From assembly GCF_035582795.1 (NCBI RefSeq), contig NC_134365.1, positions 125,837,577 through 125,901,576 of the forward strand: 64,000 nucleotides of DNA, read 5' to 3'. This stretch comes from Mycteria americana. Taxonomy: Eukaryota; Chordata; Aves; Ciconiiformes; Ciconiidae. This document shows, piece after piece, positions 14,172 to 26,200 of the stretch (positions are counted from its first letter, which is position 1; each line of letters begins with the position of its first letter). Both the position numbers and the translations under genes were made by a program. Below the pieces are notes generated by a model, which saw nothing but the letters and a program-made list of their open reading frames with translations, did not search any database and was not told where the DNA came from.

Positions 14172-14213
14172 ATGGCGCTGCCGCTCCTGCCCGGGGCCTC
14201 CCGCGACCGGAAC
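14172..14213 (+). CDS. EFHC2: EFHC2 coding exon 1
   Basis: Encodes residues 1-14 ([14 protein letters not shown]), matching the conserved EFHC2 N-terminus. The ATG has G at -3 and G at +4, a strong Kozak context. The donor is AAC|GTGAGTG and the exon ends in phase 0. It lies inside a CpG island, 65 bp downstream of an X-box-like motif, so this is the natural start. Confidence 0.93.
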
Positions 14214-17200
14214 GTGAGTGACAGCGGAGGAGACGCCCCTTCCCACCCCCTGCCCCGGTGCTGGGGCTGCTCTGGGGGCGGCGCCGGCGTCGGTTGGCCC
14301 GGCCGCCCCCCTCGGGCCAGGCCAGGCCAAGCCAGGCCAGGCCGGGGGCGACGCGGCCGCCACACGGCGGGTGCTGGCAGCGCTCCGCCGGCCTGAGGGG
14401 GGACGAGGGCGGAACAAGATGCGCTTTGGCTGTCGGTGGGGCCGGCAGGAGGGGGTCAGGCGCAGGTGCTCCCCGTGGAGTCGGCCCCGGGCGTGACGAG
14501 CAAGCGCCGGTACCACGGCGAGGCCTTTCCCCCCTCTCCTTACCCGGCAGGTGGAAGGCGAGATGCTGTTAGGTGTGCAAACCTCCTCTGGTTTTACCTT
14601 GGGAGGGGGAATACTGTGCAGCTAGGCCGGGACTGAGGGATCTGGCAGTTGCCGTGGGGCAGTTTGAGCTCTTGCTGCGTGTCTAACAAAGCAAAATGGG
14701 GAGAGGCAGATAATCTCTAAATAAACCAAAAAGTCTTTGCAGAGGGGAGGAGAATGCCAGGGATGCTAATGTGGTTTTTCAGAGTTGCCAGTACCATTAA
14801 ATACTGATGGCAGTCTGAATATCTAAGATGGTATTTTTATCATGAGCTACAATAGCAAACAAAAGAGAAGGCTGCCATCACTACTTCAAACTTGTTCATC
14901 AAGGATAGCTAGGAATTTGCTGAATACAATCTGTGCTGTGAAATGGTGCAGGAGGTAAGGAAGGATTCGGGCATGGCTCTGTAGCTGGTGCCTTCAGGAG
15001 GCAGATGAAACAGTGTAGACTTTCTTAATAATGTTAAAATATCTGAAAGGGAATCTGTCATTTTCACACTGTGAACATGTTGTGGCCATTAGAGCCCTCG
15101 TTTCTGCAGCCTGACTGCTGGGGTGCTTTGCTAGCTCCTCAGTCTGGTCCACCCTGTGAGGGAGAGTGTAGAAGGTGATAATGTATTTCAGGGACAATTT
15201 GCAAATGATTTGTCAAGACACATGTATTAATGCCAATGATACCATGGGCATCAGTACCCCTTCAATATGAGACTTGTCCACATTGGTAGCATATCTGGGA
15301 GCCCACGTTACAAGCTATGAATCAGTTTGCATTAAGTGTGGTCCAGTGTAAAACCTCTGGCAGCTCTCTAAAAAGACCAAGACAAGTAGAGGCAATCATA
15401 GCTGCCTAGGTGCTGGTACAGGGAGTGTGAAATTGTGTGGAAATTTGTGGACTTCCTCAGCCTCACCTGGTGTGTCAGCTTTGCACAGGTGTGTGGACAC
15501 ACAGGACCTCTTGCAGCAAGAGCCCAGCTTACAAGCAGTGAGGATCTTTCAGGCAACTTCTTCCCCACAAACAGCAGGCTGCATGCCATTGTTTTAGAAG
15601 GAAGAACAAAAAAAAAAAAGGGCCTGGTGGTGAATACTCAGTCTCTCTTGCTGAATTCAAATTTGTATTGTAAAGAGTTGGTGGTGTATATAATGCTTCA
15701 GGTAGCTGCCGAGTGGGCATATTGGCCATGCTGAAATAGGTGTGTATCATTGGTATCTGCTGGGTGGAAGCAGAATAGCTCAGCTCAGTGTTAACTGAGA
15801 CTTTATTGTTCTCCACATTTCAATTTGACTTAATTGATAGGGATTATTGTTTTTGGAGTATGATGGAGTGAGTGGTGGTGATGGAGTGGTGTTCTGGAGT
15901 GATTCATAACACCCCATGCTGAAGCACATATAGTATGTATATGTGTTATGAGAACTAAAGGTGTGAAAACCAAGTCACAATTGCTGCAAGGCAGCATTGT
16001 AAAACCATAGTTATACCATTGGTAGGGCTCCAAATTGCTCTTTTGACAGTCCTTGAGATAGTGGAGTTAATACTGATAATTTGCCTTTCTTGAAAAGCAT
16101 TTCTGATCTCCACTTAGTTGTTAGCTATTAGGTTTAATTTTATTTTCATATAGTTCCACAAATGAGAGGCCAAGAAGAGCATATCTGAAGGAAAAAAAGT
16201 GTCACTGCTATAGCTAAATTGAAAAGGAAAAAAGTGTTTTCACCTGTTAGTACTCTGAGCATTGCTATCAACACCTCTTACTGCACAGAAACAACAGTAG
16301 CAAAGCATGCCCTGAAGAAGGATGAGCAGGGGACAGGGGATTGCTGTTCCTGTCAGCCCTTGGTTTATAATTATGGGTATTAATTCCACTCTTATCACTG
16401 TTCAAGCTGCTGCTGCAATCCTCTTTTCTCTGCCCCTAATGCTTCCACCTGCCTCATATATAGGCCCATGAAAGGCAGTGGAATAGGAGTACATATGTGT
16501 TTTGTCTACCTTGGATGTGTTTAATAAGGCGACTGGGCTGTCTCCAGAAAATCAGAGCTTTAAGGGACACAGAGTCTAACTTCAGGGCAGCAGGGACTGC
16601 ATTGGCAAATGGGAAGGAAGAAATCTTTTTGCAGCGCTTAGGACTCTGGATCTAAGAGCCACTAGCCCTTGTATTACTCCTCTGTTATGATTATTATTAA
16701 TTCTGGCTAGCTCTACCAGGAATACTTAACTTCCTCTGCAGCCAGGAGCAGAAATGCTTCATCTCTGGCCAGGAGCAAGGGCAGCAAGGCCGGGGAGCTT
16801 GCAGCTGCACCTGGTGCCGGCACTGCGAAAGGCAGCAGCTGCTGGCTGGTTTTTACTATTTTTCCCTCCCTTAACTGTAACCGACTGGTGCCCGATTCAG
16901 CAGCTTCCCCGAGAGCGATGCTGCTGCTGCGGTCCTGCACAGCTGGGACAAAGTCTTGCTGCTCAGGCATCACAGCTAATGAGGCTGGAGGGTAACATAG
17001 GGAGGTGATAGGCACTTTTAAAGCAGCTGGCATGGTTCCTACGGTAATGTAAGGTAATGTTTCCTTGGCGCTAAATGAAGAGCAGGGATGAAAGGGACAG
17101 GCACAGCACAAACAGTGCCATGTTTGATGTTTGGTTTGATGGGACGGAGAAGAATGACGGCTAGCAGAAGGCGTCAGGAGCATAAGATATTTACTGTCTA

Positions 17201-20200
17201 CAAAGAGAGTAAGAGGAACTGCCCCTATTTTTTCAAATCTCTTTAAAATCAAAATTACAGTAGTTTGTGTACACACAAGTCCACCCATCAAATAAACCCC
17301 CTTCACCTCCTTTAAAACTCCTGTTCCTTGAACACGAGGAAGAAAAGAAGGGTTATAGTTGTGGGTGACTCCTTTCTGAAGGGAACCGAGGGTCCGATAT
17401 GCCGGCCAGACCCTCCTCTTAGGGAAGTCTGCTGCCTCCCTGGAGCCCGCGTGAAGGATGTCACGAGGGTACTCCCTAGTCTGGTACGGCCCTCGGACTA
17501 TTACCCCCTACTGCTCTTCCATGTGGGGGGCGATGATACTGCAACGTGAAGTCCTAGGGTGATCAAAAGAGACTTGAGGGCCTTGGGACGGCTAGTAAGA
17601 AACTCAGGAGCGCAGGTTATTTTCTCTTCTCTCCTTCCAGTGGTGGGCAGTGACACCAGAAGGAACAGAGATGCCCAATCTATTAATGCATGGCTCCGTG
17701 GCTGGTGTCATCGCCACGGATTTGGTTTTTTTGACAACGGAATGGCCTACGCCGCACCGGGTTTGCTGGCATCCGATGGGATTCATCTTTCTCAAAGGGG
17801 AAAGAGAATCTTTGCACAGGAACTTGCAGGGCTCATTGACAGAGCTTTAAACTAGACTCGAAGGGGGAGGGGGATAATATCAGGCTTGCCCGAGAGAAGC
17901 TGAGGGGCGACGTGCCATGGTTGGAGGGAGCGGCTGACAGCGAGGACAGTCGGCCTGAGTCCTCGAGATGCACGGGGTACGCTTGGGCACAGCCGAAGTC
18001 GAGCGGAGTTGAGCCAGGGGATACTGAGGCAACGGGAGCCAAGAGGGAAACACCAGTGAAATGCCTCAAAGCACGCAAGGGGTGTTCTTCTATGAAGGAG
18101 GCACGGACGACACCCCAGCTGAAGTGCCTCTACACCAATGCACGCAGCATGGGCAACAAGCAGGAGGAGTTGGAAGCCATTGTACGTCAGGAAAACTATG
18201 ATATGGTGGCCATCACAGAAACATGGTGGGATGACTCGCACAACTGGAGTGCAGCGATGGATGGCTATAAACTCTTCAGGAGGGATAGGCGAGGCAGGAG
18301 AGGTGGTGGGGTAGCCCTATACGTCAGGGAGAGTCTGGATAGTTTAGAGCTCAATGATGGTGATGATAGGGTGGAGTGTCTGTGGGTCAGAATCAGGGGG
18401 AAGGCCAACAAGGCAGATATTGTGGTGGGAGTCTGTTACAGACCCCCCAGCCAGGATGAGGAGACAGATGAACTATTCTATAAGCAGCTGGGAGAAGCCT
18501 CACGATCGCTAGCCCTTGTTCTTGTGGGGGACTTCAACCTGCCAGATGTCTGCTGGAAATACAATACAGCAGAGAGGAAACAGTCCAGGAGGTTCCTGGA
18601 GCGTGTGGCAGATAACTTCCTGACGCAGCTGGTGAGTGAGCCAACGAGGGAAGGTGCCCCGCTGGACCTCTTGTTCACGAACAGAGAAGGACTGGTGAGT
18701 GATGTGATGGTTGGAGGCTGTCTTGGGCAGAGCGATCATGAAATGATAGAGTTTTTGATACGTGGAGAAGCGGCGAGGGGGGTCGGCAAAACTGCCACCT
18801 TAGACTTCCGGAGGGCGGACTTCAGCCTGTTTAGGAGACTGGTCGACAGAGTCCCCTGGGAGGCAGCTCTTATGGGCAAAGGGGTCCAGGAAGGCTGGAC
18901 ATTCTTTAAGGAGGAAGTCCTAAAGGCACAAGAGCAGGCTGTCCCCAGGTGCCGAAAGACGAGCCGGCGGGGAAGAAGACCGGCCTGGCTGACTAGAGAG
19001 CTCTGGCTCGAACTGAGGAGAAAGAGGAGAGTCTATGACCTCTGGAAGAAGGGGCGGGCAACTCGGGAGGACTACAGGGGTGTAGCGAGGCTGTGCAGGG
19101 AGAAAACTAGAAGGGCCAAAGCTGAGCTAGAGCTCAGTCTGGCTGCTGCTATAAAAGACAACAAAAAACACTTCTTCAAATACATTAGCAGCAAAAGGAG
19201 AGCTAAGGAGAATCTCCAGCCCCTAGTAGATGTGGGAGGAAACACAGTGACCAAGGATGAGGAAAAGGCTGAGGTACTTAATGCCTTCTTTGCCTCAGTC
19301 TTTATTAGCAGGGCCGAATGTTCTATGGGTACCCAGCCCCTGGAGTTGGAAGATAGGGATGGGGACCAGACTGGAGCCCCCATTATCCAGGGGGAAATGG
19401 TGAGTGACCTGCTGCACCACTTAGACACTCACAAGTCTATGGGGCCTGATGAGATCCACCCGAGAGTGTTGAAGGAGCTGGCAGATGTGCTCACCAAGCC
19501 CCTTTCCATCATTTACCAGCAGTCCTGGCTAACTGGGGAAGTCCCTGCTGACTGGAGATTAGCGAATGTGACACCCATCTTCAAGAAGGGCCGGAAGGAG
19601 GACCCGGGGAACTACAGGCCTGTCAGCCTGACCTCGGTGCCGGGGAAGCTGATGGAGCAGATCATCCTGAGTGCTATCACACGGCATGTAGAGAATAACC
19701 AGGGGATCAGGCCCAGCCAGCATGGGTTCAGGAAAGGCAGGTCCTGCTTGACCAACCTGATCTCCTTCTATGATAAGGTGACCCGCCTAGTGGATGAGGG
19801 GAAGTCTGTGGATGTTGTCTATCTAGACTTCAGTAAAGCCTTTGACACGGTTTCCCATGGCATTCTCCTGGAGAAACTGGCTGCTCATGGCTTGGACGGG
19901 TGTATTCTTCGCTGGGTAAAGAACTGGCTGGACGGCCGGGCCCAGAGAGTGGTGGTGAATGGAGTTTACTCCGGTTGGCGGCCGGTCACAAGGGGTGTTC
20001 CCCAGGGCTCGGTGTTGGGGCCAGTTCTGTTTAACATCTTTATCAATGATCTGGACGAAGGGATCGAGTGTACTCTCAGTAAGTTTGCAGACGACACCAA
20101 GTTGTGTGGGAGTGTTGATCTGCTGGAGGGTAGGCAGGCTCTGCAGAGGGACCTGGACAGGCTGGATCGATGGGCTGGGGTGAATTGTATGAGGTTTAAC

Positions 20201-23200
20201 AAGGCCAAGTGCAAGGTCCTGCACTTGGGCCACAGCAACCCCATGCAACGCTACAGGCTTGGGGAAGAGTGGCTGGAAAGCTGCCTGGCAGAGAAGGACC
20301 TGGGGGTGTTGGTTGACAGCCGCCTGAATATGAGCCAGCAGTGTGCCCAGGCGGCCAAGAAGGCCAATGGCATCCTGGCCTGTATCAAAAATAGCGTGGC
20401 CAGCAGGACTAGGGAAGTGATTGTGCCCCTGTACTCGGCACTGGTGAGGCCGCACCTCGAATACTGTGTTCAGTTTTGGGCCCCCCACTACAAGAGGGAT
20501 ATTGAGGTACTGGAGTGCGTACAGAGAAGGGCAATGAAGCTGGTGAAGGGTCTGGAGCAGAAGTCTTATGAGGAGCGGCTGAGGGAGCTGGGACTGTTTA
20601 GCCTGGAGAAAAGGAGGCTGAGGGGAGACCTCATCGCTCTCTACAACTACCTGAAAGGAGGTTGTAGAGAGGTGGGGGTCGGTCTCTTCTCCCAAGTAAC
20701 AAGTGATAGGACAAGAGGAAATGGCCTCAAGTTGCGCCAGGGGAGGTTTAGACTGGATATTAGGAAATTTTTCTTCACCGAGAGGGTTATCAAGCATTGG
20801 AACAGACTGCCCAGGGAAGTGGTTGAGTCGCCATCCCTGGAGGTATTTAAAGGACGTTTGGATGAGGTACTTAGAGACATGGTGTAGTGATGGTTTTTGG
20901 CAGTGTTAGGTTTATGGTTGGACTCGATGATCTTAAAGGTCTTTTCCAACCTATATGATTCTGTGAACAGAAGTCCAAAGATAAGCTGCTCATCAGCAGT
21001 GCCTGTCATGTTCACATGTGGGCGATCGGGAGATCTAACGATAGAGCAGGCTGGTATTTGGAGCACAGATTAGCCCATCTCCTGCCCACTTGCAAGAGCC
21101 CTCCCTTTGGGGGATGGCTAATGGGCAGAAGTCAGACCTTTCCCCTTTGCCGAGGCTGGGGAGGCCAGAGTCTGTGCTGGGAGTGCTGCTGCCCCTCGGC
21201 AAGGCTGGTGCTCCTCTGTCCTGACAACCTTAGAGAAGTGCCCTTGTCTGCCCGGCAGTGCCAGGATATGGTACTCGCACATCATTTACTGTACTGTTGC
21301 ATTAAGGAGTTTATTCATGTCTTTATTTTCACAAACAGTAACTCATGGGTTACCTGTTTGAAAATTTCGCTACCTGTTGCATACCCTTGAAAAGGGGAAT
21401 TCCTCATTTCTTTTCTTTTGTTCCTGCCACTGAAGCCAATGTTTAAGAGCTGCGGGGAGACCTAGGTACTGTAGCTTCTGTCTGCAGAGCCCAACTGATA
21501 TTGAAATTGTGCAATAGTGAGATTTTCAGCTTTGTCTGTATGTTACATGTGTGTCGCCTGTTTTTCAAGACAGAAAATCACGGGATCTTGATAACCATAT
21601 TTAATCCTGCATGTGGTGGAAACATAGCATATAATAAATTTACTCTGTTACTGCAGGAAAAAGTTTGTGCATTCAGAGTCTGGACTGTGTTAGGGATGGA
21701 CACTGCTTGCAGTGCAACAGCATCGTTACTTCCTTTGTTAGTGTTACTGGTCCACCTCCCGTTGTCCAAGGCAGCTGTCACTTCTGGTACCAGATTGATG
21801 TTCTTGCCTTATATCAACAGCTAATGGAGAGGACCACTTATTTGTATGGGTCAGATATACCAGGTGCTAGCTGACCAGTGTATTTTCTTGCCTGAGGTTT
21901 GAAATCCCTCTCAGAGAGAGAATTCTGTGCAACAATTCTGCGTGGCATTTCTCAGAGAATCGGACAATGAGTTTAGACATCTCAGGGGGAAAATACATAC
22001 TTGATAATATCAGTTTCTGTTGCAAACTTTAGTGGCGCAGCAGAAATTCCCCGTCTTCCTTTTTTATTGCAGGAGCTTGGAATTGCCCTCAACTGTGCTA
22101 CTGTTGCTGTCTCTGTGTTTCCTGGCTTGAGTATTTTCTGCTGCTCTGTAATCATTGGCGCCAAAATGGGACATTAGTTTTTCTTGACAGAGTTCTTGCC
22201 AACCTCTTTATAAGTAAGCCTGCCTGCGCTGCCTTCCCTTCTTCTTTCCCTGTTCTTCTTTCCTGAACCCCTTCCACTGCTTCCTGCCCCTCAGCCCACA
22301 CCCCCAGATCTCTGTCTGTTCACAACCCCCAAACCCAAATCTTCCTGTAGCTGCCTGTCAGGATTAGGTTTTGGACCCTTTACTTTATATCCATCTCTTG
22401 TCTTCTCTCAGGCTGTACCAGCTCAGGCAGTAAGAGCAAGCTAATAGAATCATAGAATCACAGAATAGTTTGGGTTGGAAGGGACCTTTAAAGGTCATCT
22501 AGTCCAACCCCCCTGCAATGAGCAGGGACATCTTCAACTAGATCAGGTTGCTCAGAGCCTTGTCCAACCTGACCTTGAACGTTTCCAGGGATGGGGCATC
22601 TACCACCTCTCTGGGCAATCTGTTCCAGTGTTTCACCACCCTCATCGTAAAAAATTTCTTCCTTATATCTAATCTGAATCTAACCTCTTTTAGTTTAAAA
22701 CCAGTACCCCTTGATGTGTTGCAACAGGTCCTACTAAAAAGTTTGTTCCCATCTTTCTTATAAGCCCCCTTTAAGTACTGAAAGGCCACAGTAAGGTCTC
22801 CCCAGAGCCTTCTCTTCTCCAGGCTGAACAACCCCAACTCTCTCAGCCTTTCCTCATAGGAGAGGTGTTCCAGCCCTCTGAGCATCTTTGTGGCCCTCCT
22901 CTGGACCTGCTCCAACAGGTCCATGTCTTTCCTGTACTGATCCAGGCTGTTAGTGTTGATGTACCTTGTTCTGGGATGTGTTTCAGGGGTACCACAGTTG
23001 CTGGGAACAATGTCTTACAGTAATCCTCCTTTTGCAGTACCATTTAACTTCTGAACATACCGAAACCGCGGCAGCAAGCTGGGGATGATAAAAGATTTGA
23101 AAATTGGTAGCTGAAATATGGCTTTTCACTAAGCAGCGAGTGCTAACTTTCTGAGAGATGCTACTTGGAAGTATTGCAGGAACTTCTGCTGTTTGTCTCA

Positions 23201-26200
23201 TCTCTCGTGGTGACCTGCGCTTTCCACAGGACAGGAGGACACATGAATTTAACTGGCACAGTCTGCAGCATTTGCATGTACTTCCATTGCTTAGCTGCAG
23301 CAACCAGCAGACTAATCAGCAGCCTAGAGTAGTTCAGAAATGCCATGGTTCATCCTGATACAGGATTTGGGCAGGACCTCCACAATGCAGCTGCTGTTCT
23401 CAAGGTGGGGATTAAAATTGGATACGGGGAAGAGAACTGGACTGCTACCAGTGGCTTCTGCCATAACTCCCTGTGGGACTTGGTTAAAAACACATAGCTC
23501 CTGAGACAGTGTGTGTCACAGGCCTCCCTCATCACTCCAGCAGCTGTGGTGAGAGATTTCCTGTTGTGTTTGGTTCAGCTGAAACGTGCAGCTCCCCGAA
23601 GAGTTTGCTGTGACTCTGTACCAGAGTATTAAAGAGCAAGATGGAGAGAGCATGAGGCAGTGTTCCCCGAGGATTGCAGTGCCTGAGTTTGCAAAGCCAA
23701 TAGCTGCAGTTAGAGAATCCTGACCTTTGCATTAGTCACTATTGAATGTATCCTCAATATTTATTTCAGGCTCACCGCACAGAAAATGGCCAGCTTTGTT
23801 CAGCAGATCTACAGCCTGCTCAGTTTAGCTGCATTAGCACAGCAGACACAGTAAAGCTCTTTCCCTGCACTCTCACAGATTTCTTTTAGAAGTCATTTAA
23901 TATTAGTGTGGAGGTAACATGATGTTCTGTCACTATTTTAGGCTGGATGTGGTCTTAGTTCATTAGCTGAAGTTTCCCAAATGTAATTTTTCTCTTTTGT
24001 GGTCTTCAATTATAATCACTCTTTTTCTTAAACTTTTTGTTGTTGTTGTTGTTATTTTGTTTTGTGTTTTTAAGAAATAACTATAAACTTTTAGAAGATA
24101 TTATTTTGCATATGGATTTAGGTGCTTATGATGGAGAAGGGGCTTGTAAGTAATTCTATGATTAGGAATCTAAAATAGCCCTTCTGTTGAACCCTAAAAA
24201 GTTACAAGAATGCCACAAAAGATTCTTAACAGAATTGCAGCTGTTGGGCCATATATTTTTCATACCAAATTGTGAACGATATTGCGATTTCATCCCTAAA
24301 TTCTGGAAAATTTCCAGCAGGAGCAAACCTGGATTACTTTGATGAACACTTTACCACACTGTAGCTCGCCAAACCCCAGAAACAGATGAACAGCAAATGC
24401 TTCTAGAAGAAGCTTTGAGGACATGAAAAGGTTTCCTTTGCTCAGGAAAACTGCCACCCTCACTGTGCTTTGATAACTATGCCTTTCTCCCTAACTCATG
24501 CTTTGGTAATAGGGGAAAAATAATTAAATGCTTGCTGTGCCAAAAAGTGGATCTGTTCTATAGCACCTTCAGTACAAATCAGATGTTTCTGCCTACAAAT
24601 TTCTCTTTTAAACTCAGCTTGACTATAGTTGTTCCACATTTGAACTGATAAATGCAGAAAGCTGCCTCCCATTCTGACTTCTCCCCAACTCTTTATCAGC
24701 TTACCGAGGAACAAAATTATTAAAAAAAGAAAGAGAAGAAGAAAGGGCAGCTCAGGAGCACCCAAAGCAGAGGGAGAAAACCATCCCAAGTGCAGATGTG
24801 TTAGAAAGCGGGTGCCAGACCCCGTCAGTGCCTGTCTGTGCCAGAGTCCCGTACCAGGGGAGCGCCTGTGTTCACTTCTCAGGGAAGGGTGGGATGACCA
24901 CATGGACATCTGCTCCTAATGCCTAAATGTCAGTGCTTACACTGCGCACCGAAGCATGAAATTTTATATCACGGCTCAAAAAAATGTGCTGATAAGAAAT
25001 ATTTTATTTTGGGCATTATTCCTGCAGATATGCAGCTCTTTTAAAAATCTTGTTAAAATCCTGACTTGAGCAATGCTGTGTGGCAGGGGGCCTGTGGGCT
25101 AACTAGTTGTTACACAAACAAGTATTTCCTTTTATTGATTTTCTCTTTTATTCAGTAACCCTTGTTCTTGAGTTATAAACATATATTTCAGGAGTACTTC
25201 TTATTTTCCTCTGTATTATTCTTTAAACTGTGATACTTGCCGTGTGCCCTTTTACTCACCTCTTTTCGAAACATCGTTTACCTTTTAAATATCTTCTTTG
25301 GGGAAGTGCTTCCATATTCCCAATCATTACTGTCCCCAGTAAATGAACCTCATCTCATCTTGCAATGACTCTTTCAAAGGGTGCTGGCTAGCCCAGCTTT
25401 TGTTAGCCTAAGCAAGGCATGGCCATTGATTATTATGTTATTAAAAATAATAATTTGTAAAAATAGTAAGTAATTTATTATTTTCCATACCACTGTCCTT
25501 GCAAAAGGACACAAGTGGTGTGAAAAGGATTTTAAGCAAAGGTTAAGCTAAGGTAGTGATTGAGCTGTTCGTGTTGAGGGCAGCTCTCTGTCCTGTGTCA
25601 TTGGATTTAGAGGAGCACCACAAGGCAGGTGAATAGTTCAGATTGTAACTTTCAGTGTGCAGTAGTTTGTATATATGAGCGTTGAATGTTGTGGGCCATA
25701 AGGCTGGTTAGCTGCCTTTCAGATTCCTCACTCTCTTTCATATTGGCAGAATGAAATAACTACTTGGTTACTTTCAGGTTTTGCTGCTTCACTGTTTGCA
25801 CTTGTTCCCAGAACTGCTGTGCTGAGCGTGTTACGTTATCTTGGAGCACTTGAATGTTGCCATGATGAAAAACAATGATCTGTTCCTTTTCTTTGTTGTT
25901 TTTCTTGGCCATTTTTTGATTCCTGATAGTAACTTAGAGTTGTCTACACCTTTTGGGGGAGTACCGGTTTAAATATAGATATATATGAGTGTGTTAATTA
26001 GTGTTGCTCAGTCTTCCAAATGAGGGGCAATTTTGGCCCTCTGCTACTTTGCTGACATACCTACTCTGGTGGTACTATGAAAATTTTGCTGTCCAGCCTT
26101 TTGCTCTACCCAGGGCCTTCTCTGTGCTCACCCATAACATCAGTTCCTCCCCCTTCAGCCTCGTCGTCCCTCATGTTCACCCAGTCCCAGCCCGAGGGAG

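Larger units (their letters stand above)
13780..14560. promoter_or_regulatory. CpG island promoter of EFHC2
   Basis: Dense GC and frequent CpG, unlike the AT-rich flanks, spanning the EFHC2 start codon. Contains GC boxes, a CRE and an X-box-like site upstream of the ATG. No TATA box is evident. Boundaries were set by eye. Reading frames inside on both strands are GC-driven and not credible genes. Confidence 0.88.
17335..20966 (+). mobile_element. Long CR1 LINE with intact ORF2 (5'-truncated in ORF1)
   Basis: The element begins inside ORF1 (esterase region) and runs through a complete ORF2 to the CR1 3' tail ending TATGATTCTGTGA. It has the same orientation as EFHC2 and lies in intron 1. The hexamer TGAACA occurs at both ends (17329-17334 and 20964-20969), either a short target-site duplication or junction microhomology. 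At about 3.6 kb it lacks the CR1 promoter and the 5' half of ORF1. About 14 substitutions and no internal indel separate it from the intron-4 copy over about 2 kb. Confidence 0.95.

Noticed and set aside
16713..17306. 197-codon - strand frame in intron 1
   Set aside because: No recognisable motif and no splice or promoter context; likely chance.
19823..20797. 324-codon - strand frame, also present at 41689-42663
   Set aside because: It is the antisense shadow of CR1 ORF2 and appears in both copies only because the DNA is the same. No domain recognised.
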